Positions 16,497 through 23,773 of a stretch of DNA of 42,638 nucleotides are shown piece by piece. How positions within the stretch are numbered: the first letter of the stretch is position 1; every line of letters starts with the position of its first letter. The notes beneath the pieces were generated by a model that saw only the letters and a program-made list of their open reading frames with translations, did not search any database and was not told the origin of the DNA. Location of the stretch: positions 1 to 42,638 of the forward strand of contig JBLHJW010000002.1 of NCBI GenBank assembly GCA_047619465.1. Reading direction: 5' to 3'. The position numbers were made by a program, and so were the translations under genes. This stretch comes from CAYHDV01 sp047619465 (GTDB taxonomy: Bacteria; Patescibacteriota; Minisyncoccia; Phycocordibacterales; CSBR16-119).

Positions 16497-16877
16497 ATGC
16501 GAGTTTTAGGTATTACAATTCCAGATGAAAAAAGAGTAGAAAGAGGCTTAACTGTACTATTTGGTATTGGTCTTTCTCAATCACAAAAAATGCTTGAAAA
16601 AGCAAAGGTGGACAAGAATAAAAAGGCGAAGGATCTAACCGAAGCAGAAGAGGCAACTCTTAGAAAGCTTATCGATGATATGACCCTAGAGGGAGACTTG
16701 AGACGAGAAGTAATTTCAAACATCAAGAGACTTAAAGATATTGAGTCATATCGTGGAAGTAGACACTCAAAAAGACTACCTGTTAGAGGTCAACGAACAA
16801 AGTCAAATTCTCGAACCGGTCGAGGAAATACTCGAAACACTATGGGGTCGGGAAAAACTAAGACAGACAAAAAATAG
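16497..16877 (+). CDS. rpsM: 30S ribosomal protein S13
   Basis: S13 sits in the head of the small subunit and contacts the P-site tRNA and the subunit bridge. The 126 residues show the helix-two-turn-helix start (GITIPDEKRVERGLTVLFGIG), DLRREVISNIKRL and the terminal RHSKRLPVRGQRTKSNSRT basic tail. The middle has an expanded Lys-rich loop (AKVDKNKKAKDLTEAEEATL) but the length is normal. It starts 18 bases after rpmJ and is followed 12 bases later by rpsK, so the four genes form one operon. Confidence 0.97.
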   Translation: MRVLGITIPDEKRVERGLTVLFGIGLSQSQKMLEKAKVDKNKKAKDLTEAEEATLRKLIDDMTLEGDLRREVISNIKRLKDIESYRGSRHSKRLPVRGQRTKSNSRTGRGNTRNTMGSGKTKTDKK

Positions 16878-16889
16878 CCAGATAATAAT

Positions 16890-17324
16890 ATGGGAAAAAA
16901 ACGAATCATAAAAAAGTCCGGAGGGACAATGAATAGGGAGCTTCGAAATCGATCAGCTGGTCGACTAGGTAAGAGAAAGCTTACTTCTGGTATTTTGTAT
17001 GTTCAGGCAACTTTCAATAACACAAAAGCTATCTTCACTGACGATCAAGGTAATATGATTTTCGGATCATCTTCAGGGTCTCTTGGATTCAAAGGAGCAA
17101 AAAAGGGAACACCTTTTGCTGCTGGACGAGTTGGAGAACTACTAGGAGAAAAAGCCAAAGCCATTGGCGTAAAAGAAGTAGATATTATCGTGAAAGGGGT
17201 TGGTTCTGGTCGCGAGCCTACAATTCGTTCTTTCATGGGACATGGGATTGATATCAAGTCTATCAAGGATAGAACTCCGGTTCCACACAACGGTCCTAGA
17301 GCGCGTAAGCCACGAAGAGTTTAA
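16890..17324 (+). CDS. rpsK: 30S ribosomal protein S11
   Basis: S11 lies on the platform of the small subunit near the mRNA exit. The 144-residue protein matches the family from GILYVQATFNNTKAIFTDDQG through KGTPFAAGRVGE to the C-terminal block SIKDRTPVPHNGPRARKPRRV, which is nearly invariant in bacteria. An N-terminal extension of about 30 basic residues precedes the core. It lies in the standard position between rpsM and rpsD, with short gaps on both sides and no recognisable Shine-Dalgarno site. Confidence 0.97.
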   Translation: MGKKRIIKKSGGTMNRELRNRSAGRLGKRKLTSGILYVQATFNNTKAIFTDDQGNMIFGSSSGSLGFKGAKKGTPFAAGRVGELLGEKAKAIGVKEVDIIVKGVGSGREPTIRSFMGHGIDIKSIKDRTPVPHNGPRARKPRRV

Positions 17325-17339
17325 TTTAAATATATAATT

Positions 17340-17948
17340 ATGATAATCGGAGCAAAATATAAAATATGTCGTCGACTTGGTTCAGGTGTTTTTGAAAAAT
17401 GTCAAAACCAAAAGTTCTCTCTTTCAGAGGCTCGTCACGAAAAATCAAAAAGAGGAAAACGTCGTAAGCAGATTTCTGACTACGGACAACAGCTAATCGA
17501 AAAACAAAAAATTCGATTCTCTTACGGAATCTCAGAAAGACAGCTTAAAAACTACGCCAAAGAAGCAGCAAGCATGAAGAATGTTACTGCTAGAGAGGCT
17601 CTTTTCCAACTCCTAGAGTCTAGACTTGATAATACTCTATATCGAATGGGAATAGCTGTTACTCGCCCTCTAGCTCGACAAATGGCCTCTCACGGGCATT
17701 TTACAGTCAATGGCAGCAGAACAACAGTTCCGTCTTATAAGCTGAAAGCAGGTGATGTTGTTGCTCTTCGTGAAGGAAGCAAGTCACGAACTCTTTTCCA
17801 GAACATAGACAAGAAACTAGCAAAATATACATCTCCATCATGGTTGTCGTTTGATTCTAAGAACATATCAGGATCAATCACGGGACTGCCAGTGAACAAT
17901 GAAACATTCCTAGACTTCGGTTCGGTTCTTGAATTTTACAGTAGATAG
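17340..17948 (+). CDS. rpsD: 30S ribosomal protein S4
   Basis: S4 nucleates 16S rRNA folding at the 5' domain. The 202 residues include the conserved SYGISERQLKNYAKEA block and the S4 RNA-binding domain (LESRLDNTLYRMGIAVTRPLARQMASHGHFTVNG, residues ~98-131). The N-terminus starts GAKYKICRRLGSGVFEKC and lacks the four-cysteine zinc motif. The C-terminal PSWLSFD replaces the usual PxWLxxD. It follows rpsK by 15 bases. Genes for secY, adk and map, often nearby in other bacteria, are not in this stretch. Confidence 0.96.
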   Translation: MIIGAKYKICRRLGSGVFEKCQNQKFSLSEARHEKSKRGKRRKQISDYGQQLIEKQKIRFSYGISERQLKNYAKEAASMKNVTAREALFQLLESRLDNTLYRMGIAVTRPLARQMASHGHFTVNGSRTTVPSYKLKAGDVVALREGSKSRTLFQNIDKKLAKYTSPSWLSFDSKNISGSITGLPVNNETFLDFGSVLEFYSR

Positions 17949-18017
17949 TCTGATTAAAACACTTATCAATTTTTATTAGATTATAAATAACGATCTTTGG
18001 ATCAAACAAAAATCTCT

Positions 18018-19022
18018 ATGTCATCACACGAAATACTTTTACCATCAAAACCACGTCTAGTTACAGAAGACGGAAACAAAGCTATATACGAAATAGATGG
18101 TCTTTATCCTGGGTATGGTCACACTCTAGGGAACTCTCTACGAAGAATTATACTTTCATCTCTACCAGGAGCTGCAATTACAAAAATAAAGGTTAATGGC
18201 GCAGGTCATGAATTTGAAGTTCTAGAAGGTGTACAAGAAGACGTTATAAACATAATTCTTAACCTAAAGAAGGTTCGTTTTAAATTAATCACTGGAGAAG
18301 CTCAAGTTGTGACTCTTTCTGCAAAGGAAGGTGTTGTAACAGCAAAGAGTATAACAGTTCCTGGTCAAGTTGAAATACTTAATGAAGATCAGTATATTGC
18401 AACTGTCACAGACAAGAAGAAAACTTTAGAAATTGAAATGACTGTTGAGCAAGGTCTAGGTTTTATCCAAAAAGCAGAAATCCAAAAAGAGAAAATGGAG
18501 TTGGGTCAAATTGCTATGGATGCAATCTTCTCGCCTGTTCGACGTGTTTCCTATGAAGTAGAAAATATGCGTGTCGGTGATAATACAAACCATAACCGAC
18601 TTAGGATTTCTATTGAGACTGATGGAACATACACTCCAAAGGAAGCTCTAGAAAAGTCAGTTGAGATTATGATTCTACAACTACAATCTATTCACGAGTT
18701 TAAAGGGCTTGATGAGATAAAAGAAGAAATGGCTGCTATAGAGAAAGAGAAAGCTGCTATCGCTGAGTCTGTTAAAGAAGCCAAAGAAGAAGAGGGGGAA
18801 GAAGAGGAGGTTAATGAGGAAGAAGAAGTTTTAAAAACTCGAGTGGAAGATCTAAATCTGTCTACACGTACACAGAACGCCCTTGATATCGCAAAGATCC
18901 GAACAGTTGGAGGAATTGCTCGAAAGTCAAAAGAAGATCTCTTAAACCTTGAAGGATTGGGAGATAAGGGTATTCAGGAAATCAAGCGAGCACTATCAAA
19001 TTTTGGAATATTGCTTAAATAA
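18018..19022 (+). CDS. rpoA: RNA polymerase alpha subunit
   Basis: The alpha subunit dimer assembles RNA polymerase and its C-terminal domain touches activators and upstream promoter DNA. The N-terminal domain has PGYGHTLGNSLRRIILSSLPGAAIT and VRRVSYEVENMRVG. An unusually acidic linker (Glu-rich, near residues 248-265) joins it to the C-terminal domain (VEDLNLSTRTQNALDIAKI to LSNFGI), which keeps the helix-hairpin-helix. I start at the ATG at 18018. A TTG at 17997 would add seven residues, and a TATAAA box (17982-17987) would then place that TTG 3 bases from the predicted start of transcription, so it is not excluded. Length is normal. Confidence 0.95.
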   Translation: MSSHEILLPSKPRLVTEDGNKAIYEIDGLYPGYGHTLGNSLRRIILSSLPGAAITKIKVNGAGHEFEVLEGVQEDVINIILNLKKVRFKLITGEAQVVTLSAKEGVVTAKSITVPGQVEILNEDQYIATVTDKKKTLEIEMTVEQGLGFIQKAEIQKEKMELGQIAMDAIFSPVRRVSYEVENMRVGDNTNHNRLRISIETDGTYTPKEALEKSVEIMILQLQSIHEFKGLDEIKEEMAAIEKEKAAIAESVKEAKEEEGEEEEVNEEEEVLKTRVEDLNLSTRTQNALDIAKIRTVGGIARKSKEDLLNLEGLGDKGIQEIKRALSNFGILLK

Positions 19023-19068
19023 GTATAAGCTATTGCAAATTCAGAAAAAATCAGTAAACTACTAAACC

Positions 19069-19425
19069 ATGCGACATCATAACAAAAACCGAAAATTTGG
19101 ACGAAAGCGAGATGTACGAAACGCTCTTATGAAGTCGTTGGCTATTTCTCTTATTCGACATGAGAAAATCCAGACAACAGAAGCCAAAGCTAAGTCTCTA
19201 CGACCTATGATTGAGAAGCTTATAACAAAGTCTCTTATGGGGACTCTTGCTTCGCGTAACATTGTTCGATCACGTCTGATTAACCAGAACGCAGAGACAA
19301 AGAAGCTGGTTGATGATATCGCTCCACGATACAAGGATGTTAATGGTGGATATACACGAATTACAAAAATGCCTCAGCGTCTATCAGATGGAGCTAGAAT
19401 GGCTATAATCGAATTTGTTAAATAA
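19069..19425 (+). CDS. rplQ: 50S ribosomal protein L17
   Basis: L17 lies near the peptide exit tunnel. The 118 residues show the family start MRHHNKNRKFGRKRDVRNALMKSLA (here split between 1-9 and 10-25), then LIRHEKIQTTEAKAKSLRP and the end GGYTRITKMPQRLSDGARMAIIEFV. The length is typical. It is 46 bases downstream of rpoA and 2 bases before rplM. Its usual pairing with rpoA is kept. Confidence 0.96.
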   Translation: MRHHNKNRKFGRKRDVRNALMKSLAISLIRHEKIQTTEAKAKSLRPMIEKLITKSLMGTLASRNIVRSRLINQNAETKKLVDDIAPRYKDVNGGYTRITKMPQRLSDGARMAIIEFVK

Positions 19426-19427
19426 AC

Positions 19428-19781
19428 ATGGAACCAAAAACTTATACAATTGATGCAACAGGAGAAAGCGTTGGTCGCGTAGCGAGCAAGGTAGCTGTTA
19501 TTCTTATGGGAAAGAATGCAACAGATTTTATGAACAACAAAGTTGCAAATCACAAAGTTACTATTGAGAATGCTTCTAAAGCAAAAATATCTCAGAAGAA
19601 GATGAAGACTACAGAGTACTCACAGTATTCTGGATACCCAGGAGGTTTGAAATTTGTTACTATGGAAAGAGTTATAGAGAAGTTTGGTTATAGTGAAGTG
19701 TTTAAGAAGGCTGTCTACGGAATGCTTCCAGGAAACAAGCTTCGATCACCTAGAATGAAGAATCTAACAATCACTGAATAA
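19428..19781 (+). CDS. rplM: 50S ribosomal protein L13
   Basis: L13 is an early-assembling large-subunit protein. Family blocks are TIDATGESVGRVASKVAVILMGK, YSGYPGGLKFVTMERV and the end VYGMLPGNKLRSPRMKNLTI. At 117 residues it is about 25 shorter than in E. coli, missing the C-terminal tail, a common state in CPR genomes. It begins 2 bases after rplQ and ends 2 bases before rpsI, so translation of the three is probably coupled. Confidence 0.96.
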   Translation: MEPKTYTIDATGESVGRVASKVAVILMGKNATDFMNNKVANHKVTIENASKAKISQKKMKTTEYSQYSGYPGGLKFVTMERVIEKFGYSEVFKKAVYGMLPGNKLRSPRMKNLTITE

Positions 19782-19783
19782 TT

Positions 19784-20191
19784 ATGGCTACTACTAAAAA
19801 ATACACAGAATCAATAGGACGACGAAAAACTGCCACAGCCCGAGTAAGACTTACTGAAGCTAAGCAACTTTCTATAGTAGTTAACGATAAGGAATCTTCT
19901 ATATATTTTCCTACAACAGAACTTCAGAAGATCATCCACGACTCTTTCTCACGAACAAAGATAGACGATGGATATAGCATTACTGTTCTTGTTTCTGGTG
20001 GAGGAATACATTCACAGGCAGAAGCTGTACGACATGGAATTGCTCGATCACTTGTAAAGATCGGAGGAGATGAAAATAAGATTCTTCTGAAAGTAGAAGG
20101 ATACCTAAAAAGAGACCCTCGATCTAAAGAGCGACGAAAGGCTGGAAAGGCTGGAAAGGCTCGAAAAGGAAAGCAGTGGTCAAAACGATAA
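19784..20191 (+). CDS. rpsI: 30S ribosomal protein S9
   Basis: S9 touches the P-site tRNA anticodon arm through its C-terminal basic tail. The 135 residues include SIGRRKTATARVRL at the start, VSGGGIHSQAEAVRHGIARSLV in the middle and the end GKARKGKQWSKR. The last residue is Arg, as in nearly all S9 proteins, where it contacts tRNA. It closes the ribosomal cluster and is followed by the terminator at 20208. Confidence 0.97.
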   Translation: MATTKKYTESIGRRKTATARVRLTEAKQLSIVVNDKESSIYFPTTELQKIIHDSFSRTKIDDGYSITVLVSGGGIHSQAEAVRHGIARSLVKIGGDENKILLKVEGYLKRDPRSKERRKAGKAGKARKGKQWSKR

Positions 20192-20207
20192 TAACTATTT
20201 TAATTTT

Positions 20208-20234
20208 AAAACACTCGAAAGAGTGTTTTTTTGT
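20208..20234 (+). terminator. Terminator of the ribosomal cluster
   Basis: AAAACACTC (20208-20216), loop GAAA and GAGTGTTTT (20221-20229) are followed by T residues. Confidence 0.9.
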
Positions 20235-20239
20235 TTGTC

Positions 20240-20248
20240 TGTTATACT
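20240..20248 (+). promoter_or_regulatory. Extended -10 promoter, leaderless start
   Basis: TG-T-TATACT ends 7 bases before the A of the ATG at 20255. Confidence 0.7.
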
Positions 20249-20254
20249 ACAGCT

Positions 20255-21874
20255 ATGAAAATTAATTCACTGATCTCAAAGCAAACAACATTACTTCTAA
20301 TTCTTGCAATTTCTTTTGCAACACTTTTCTTACCTTTAACAAGTGTCCAAGCTGCAACGCTAAAAACAGGCATGGACGCTAGCGATGTAATCGGTTCTCC
20401 GAGAACATTCACAACAACTGCTGCAACCATCACCTCAAGTGGTTTTACTTTTCCCATTGACACTTATTTAGACACAACGAATAACTACTTATTCACTATG
20501 TCGCAAATATCTAATCGTGTCCTTGTTTTTAATCTTAACGCCGATCACACTCTGATTGACTACACAGCTGACTATGTTCTTGGTCAGACAGACTTTACTT
20601 CAAGCAGCACGTCAACGACAGCTTCAACATTTTCAAAAATAAGATCTATTACTGTGGATGAGGCAAACCAGAGGCTGTATGTTAGTGACACTGGATCAAG
20701 CCGAGTTCTTATGTTTGACTATTCAGTCAGTTTTTCAAATGGAATGAGTGCTTCAAGGGTTCTTGGTCAAGCCAACTTTACCGCTAGTGCTGCTACTGCA
20801 ACACAGTCAGGGATGGAAGAGCCATCCTCAATTGAATACGACGCCACGAATGAGAGATTGTTTGTTTTAGATGCCTTTGGCGAAAGGGTCCTCATTTTTG
20901 ACACATCAGATGGTGTGACAAACAATGAGGCCGCTATTAATGTTCTTGGTCAAGACGATTTTATTTCAAACGGAGGTACAACAACTCAAAGCGGTATAAG
21001 TAACACTGAAGATGTGTCATATGACTCTGATACATCATACTTGTATGTTGCCGATCCCGCTAACAAAAGGATTATGGTTTGGGATTTGTCATCTGTGGTT
21101 ACAAATGGAATGGATGCAAGTTACGTTCTTGGTCAAGCAGACTTTACTTCAGATACTGATTTTGGGACAACACAAAAATCTGTAAGTAATTTAACGTCGG
21201 TTTCTGTCGACACGGTAAATAATCGTTTGTATGTTGGTGACACTAATCGAGTGCTCGTCTTCGACATCTCATCAGGTGTCTCAAACAATATGGATGCAAC
21301 ATATGTTATCGGTCAAGCCGACTTTGTAAGTAATTCAGGAAACAGGGGAGGGTCTGCTGGAGCGAATACATTGTTTTATGTTTTTGGTGTGGATATAAAC
21401 GAGTTAGACAATATTCTTTATGTTTCTGATACAGGGAATACCCGAGTTCTAATCTTCGACCTCTCAGCCACAGTCTCATCATCCCCATCAACCGGCCTCT
21501 CCTACACCCACCCACCACTCTGCAAAGCCACAATCACTCCAAACACAATAACAGCAGGAGAAGAAACAACACTAAGCTGGAACACAACATGGCCCACAGA
21601 CAGACAATCAAACTACTACACCAAAGTACCAGGAGAAGGACTATACTCTTCCAGTGTAAACTCAATATCAATACAACCAAAACACACTACAACCTACAGA
21701 CTAGCTACATTCAACCTATGGGGAGCAAACTTCTGCGAAGCTACAGTAGAAGTACTAGACACCGAAGGAGAAGAAGTAACCTCTGAAAGAAACTCTATAC
21801 TGACTGCTTCAGCTGCAGGGAACTCATTCTTTAGACCAATTATTTCGTTCTTTGCTGGATTGTTTGTGAGGTAA
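20255..21874 (+). CDS. Secreted NHL-type propeller protein with Ig-like end, paralog 1
   Basis: This 539-residue exported protein begins with a signal peptide (residues 1-33, cut near VQA-AT). Six or so repeats of about 60 residues follow. Each has a VLGQADFTS-like strand, a turn such as VDEANQRLYVSDTGSSRVLMFD and a GMSAS-type link, the pattern of NHL/SMP-30-like beta propellers. After residue ~400 comes an Ig-like domain (PLCKATITPNTITAGEETTLSW to FCEATVEVLD) and a short tail ending SFFAGLFVR, shared with the paralog at 23774. The repeats probably bind a ligand at the cell surface. The ATG at 20255 is fixed by the -10 box 7 bases upstream. The Ig-like segment uses different codons from the repeats. 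Confidence 0.8.
   Translation: MKINSLISKQTTLLLILAISFATLFLPLTSVQAATLKTGMDASDVIGSPRTFTTTAATITSSGFTFPIDTYLDTTNNYLFTMSQISNRVLVFNLNADHTLIDYTADYVLGQTDFTSSSTSTTASTFSKIRSITVDEANQRLYVSDTGSSRVLMFDYSVSFSNGMSASRVLGQANFTASAATATQSGMEEPSSIEYDATNERLFVLDAFGERVLIFDTSDGVTNNEAAINVLGQDDFISNGGTTTQSGISNTEDVSYDSDTSYLYVADPANKRIMVWDLSSVVTNGMDASYVLGQADFTSDTDFGTTQKSVSNLTSVSVDTVNNRLYVGDTNRVLVFDISSGVSNNMDATYVIGQADFVSNSGNRGGSAGANTLFYVFGVDINELDNILYVSDTGNTRVLIFDLSATVSSSPSTGLSYTHPPLCKATITPNTITAGEETTLSWNTTWPTDRQSNYYTKVPGEGLYSSSVNSISIQPKHTTTYRLATFNLWGANFCEATVEVLDTEGEEVTSERNSILTASAAGNSFFRPIISFFAGLFVR
21452..21759 (+). repeat. 308-bp direct repeat, copy 1 (Ig-like module)
   Basis: This stretch aligns without gaps to 24989-25296 in the paralog and contains long blocks identical even at third codon positions, although the upstream halves of the two genes have diverged. 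Differences cluster in three short patches. Confidence 0.85.
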
Positions 21875-21886
21875 AAAACTTTGTTT

Positions 21887-21912
21887 AAAAAGCACCCGAG
21901 AGGGTGTTTTTT
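21887..21912 (+). terminator. Rho-independent terminator
   Basis: CACCC (21893-21897), loop GAGA and GGGTG (21902-21906) are extended by an A-run and T-run on the two sides. The sequence around it resembles the terminator at 25424, so the homology between the paralogs continues past the stop codons. Confidence 0.85.
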
Positions 21913-21949
21913 TCTATGCATTCATAATTTAGATAAATAATTACTCTAA

Positions 21950-21977
21950 TTGACTTAAATAAATTATGTGTTATATT
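21950..21977 (+). promoter_or_regulatory. Promoter of the 22009 gene
   Basis: TTGACT (21950-21955), a 16-base spacer and TATATT (21972-21977) predict a start near 21984 and a leader of about 25 bases. No Shine-Dalgarno site precedes the ATG at 22009. Unlike most stand-alone genes here it is not leaderless. Confidence 0.5.
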
Positions 21978-22008
21978 TAAATTAAATTCTAACAAAAACT
22001 AAAGTACC

Positions 22009-23700
22009 ATGAAAAAAATGAAGAGAAGTATGCAACTTTGTGTTGTGGCGCTGCTATGCGCGAGTATGCTTGATATAACGGTGAGCAATGCCCAAAATGG
22101 TATACAACACCTTGAAAAGTTCCCGGGATCTGAAGATTTTTCGTTTCAAACAAGTGGGATAAAATTTACTATTGTTGATGCGATGAATAAATCGCAAAAC
22201 TCAGAGATGCCATATATTGCGGGTACCCCTGGTGCCTCTCAATTCAATGCATCAATTGCAACAATTGGAGCGGGTCTTCTTATTCCAGATAGTGCTACAC
22301 CTTTCGAGTTGCCTAAGAACAGACCAGTCATGTGGTTTTGGAATATTCAAAATCATATTATTGCGAAACTCCCCGGTTCAATTCGGGACTTAAAGTTTTA
22401 CCCTGTGGAGGGTTCAATGGGTGATACGACCTACTACTGGTCATACCAAGACCTTCAACGGATTGAAGTTATTGGTCAAGACACGAATTACTACGTAACC
22501 GTGGTAATTGGTCAGGATACGACATGGTCTCGAGAGATTAGATTTGAGAATAATGTGAATTATTTCCTTGATGCGGAGGCAGATGGTCATGATCATTTTT
22601 TCAATCCTAATTTTCCTGGTGGTCTCGTTGCCTATGTGTGGATGCTCTATGAGGAGAGGGATATGTCCGCCTTTGATTGTGGTGGTCAGCCGTGCTCTGA
22701 AGCAATGGTAATGGGGATTGAATATGTCCAGATTAAAAACTCTACTGGTGAAACACTTCGTCAGTACAAGCTGGATGATTTTGATCAGTCTGAAATCATA
22801 GAATATTATCTCACAGATAGAGAGGATCCATATTTTGCTTCTCAGCAATACTGGTTGAATTCAGTGGATATGCCACAGAATAACGACAGCGTTGTGTTGT
22901 GTAGTGCCAGAAGGATTAATGACATCTTTGCCTATGGTCCTTCAGGGGTTCAGTTTAGATTCAAGGATCTTGCCTGGACGGGAGGTGACAGTGTCACCGT
23001 GGCTGGGCAACACTCTGCAAAGATTCTCTCCTACGATGAGTTTCAGATGGATTTTATCTTTTTCAATAATGCTGTACCCGAGGCGGGAGGAGACACTATT
23101 TCCGAGGCAATTATTGCGAGAGTGGATTTCCAGAATCAGACCAGACAGATTCTTTCGAGGTATGGAGGAGAATATGGTTTGTACGGAAATGCTATGGGTA
23201 ATGCTGGCGCGATTGGAAGCTCTGTTTCCATGTGCTACGGCTTCGGCTTCGAGCATATGTATCCTCTTGGAAATCCTTCAGGTCTAGAATACTCGACTTT
23301 GGACGGAAGTGTCTTGAGAGAGATTTACCTGCCTGACTTCAACTTCTCTGCGGGGATGTATCTTCATGAGCCAAAGAACATGGAGTGGCTCGTAGACATA
23401 CTCGCTGTAGAAGATTCCGTAAATTTGGGGGGACGGTGGATGTATCGAGTGGATGACCCGCTTGCTGTGAGAGAGGTTGCAGAGGTTAAGAGCTTACTGC
23501 TCTATCCAAATCCAGCAACTAACATCGTTACTCTTACAGAGAAAGTTCACCAGGTGAGACTTTTTGCCATTGATGGTAAAGAGGTCTTCGCTCCACGGAG
23601 AGGCAAGGTTCTTGATGTAAGCTCTCTTGTTAAGGGGGTATACGCCATTCATTTGGCACATCCAGACGGTTTGTTTGTTGAAAGATTGATTATCCAGTGA
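22009..23700 (+). CDS. Secreted propeller-like protein with type IX sorting domain
   Basis: This 563-residue protein looks foreign. It starts with a signal peptide (about residues 1-28, ending SNAQ). The main part is reminiscent of the arylsulfotransferase family: DGHDHFF, then WLNSVDMP with SVVLCSARRINDIF match its H-x-N-S and S-S-R pattern, but the second catalytic His seems missing, so activity is doubtful. The last 75 residues (LLLYPNPATNIVTL, VRLFAIDGKEV, SSLVKGVYAIHL, VERLIIQ) match the C-terminal sorting domain used by the Bacteroidota type IX secretion system. Base use is visibly richer in G and C than in its neighbours. It lies between two paralogous propeller genes and has its own promoter and terminator. 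I infer transfer from Bacteroidota, perhaps a host cell. Confidence 0.75.
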   Translation: MKKMKRSMQLCVVALLCASMLDITVSNAQNGIQHLEKFPGSEDFSFQTSGIKFTIVDAMNKSQNSEMPYIAGTPGASQFNASIATIGAGLLIPDSATPFELPKNRPVMWFWNIQNHIIAKLPGSIRDLKFYPVEGSMGDTTYYWSYQDLQRIEVIGQDTNYYVTVVIGQDTTWSREIRFENNVNYFLDAEADGHDHFFNPNFPGGLVAYVWMLYEERDMSAFDCGGQPCSEAMVMGIEYVQIKNSTGETLRQYKLDDFDQSEIIEYYLTDREDPYFASQQYWLNSVDMPQNNDSVVLCSARRINDIFAYGPSGVQFRFKDLAWTGGDSVTVAGQHSAKILSYDEFQMDFIFFNNAVPEAGGDTISEAIIARVDFQNQTRQILSRYGGEYGLYGNAMGNAGAIGSSVSMCYGFGFEHMYPLGNPSGLEYSTLDGSVLREIYLPDFNFSAGMYLHEPKNMEWLVDILAVEDSVNLGGRWMYRVDDPLAVREVAEVKSLLLYPNPATNIVTLTEKVHQVRLFAIDGKEVFAPRRGKVLDVSSLVKGVYAIHLAHPDGLFVERLIIQ

Positions 23701-23714
23701 TTCGTTTCATTGGT

Positions 23715-23745
23715 AAAACCCACGACTTTTGTCGTGGGTTTTCTG
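23715..23745 (+). terminator. Strong terminator after the type IX-tagged gene
   Basis: AAAACCCACGAC (23715-23726), loop TTTT and GTCGTGGGTTTT (23731-23742) form a perfect 12-bp stem followed by T-rich sequence. Confidence 0.92.
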
Positions 23746-23761
23746 TATTTATTTTTTCTGC

Positions 23762-23772
23762 TAAACTATAGT
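23762..23772 (+). promoter_or_regulatory. Probable -10 region of the second propeller gene
   Basis: TAAACT (23762-23767) ends 7 bases before the A of the ATG at 23774, in line with the other leaderless genes. The overlapping TATAGT (23767-23772) is a better hexamer but is too close to the ATG. Confidence 0.45.
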
Positions 23773-23773
23773 G

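Noticed and set aside
22009..23700. Treating the type IX-tagged gene as an assembly chimera
   Set aside because: Both flanks carry intact promoters and terminators and continue smoothly into the neighbouring genes, so I keep it as a real gene; only read mapping can settle this.
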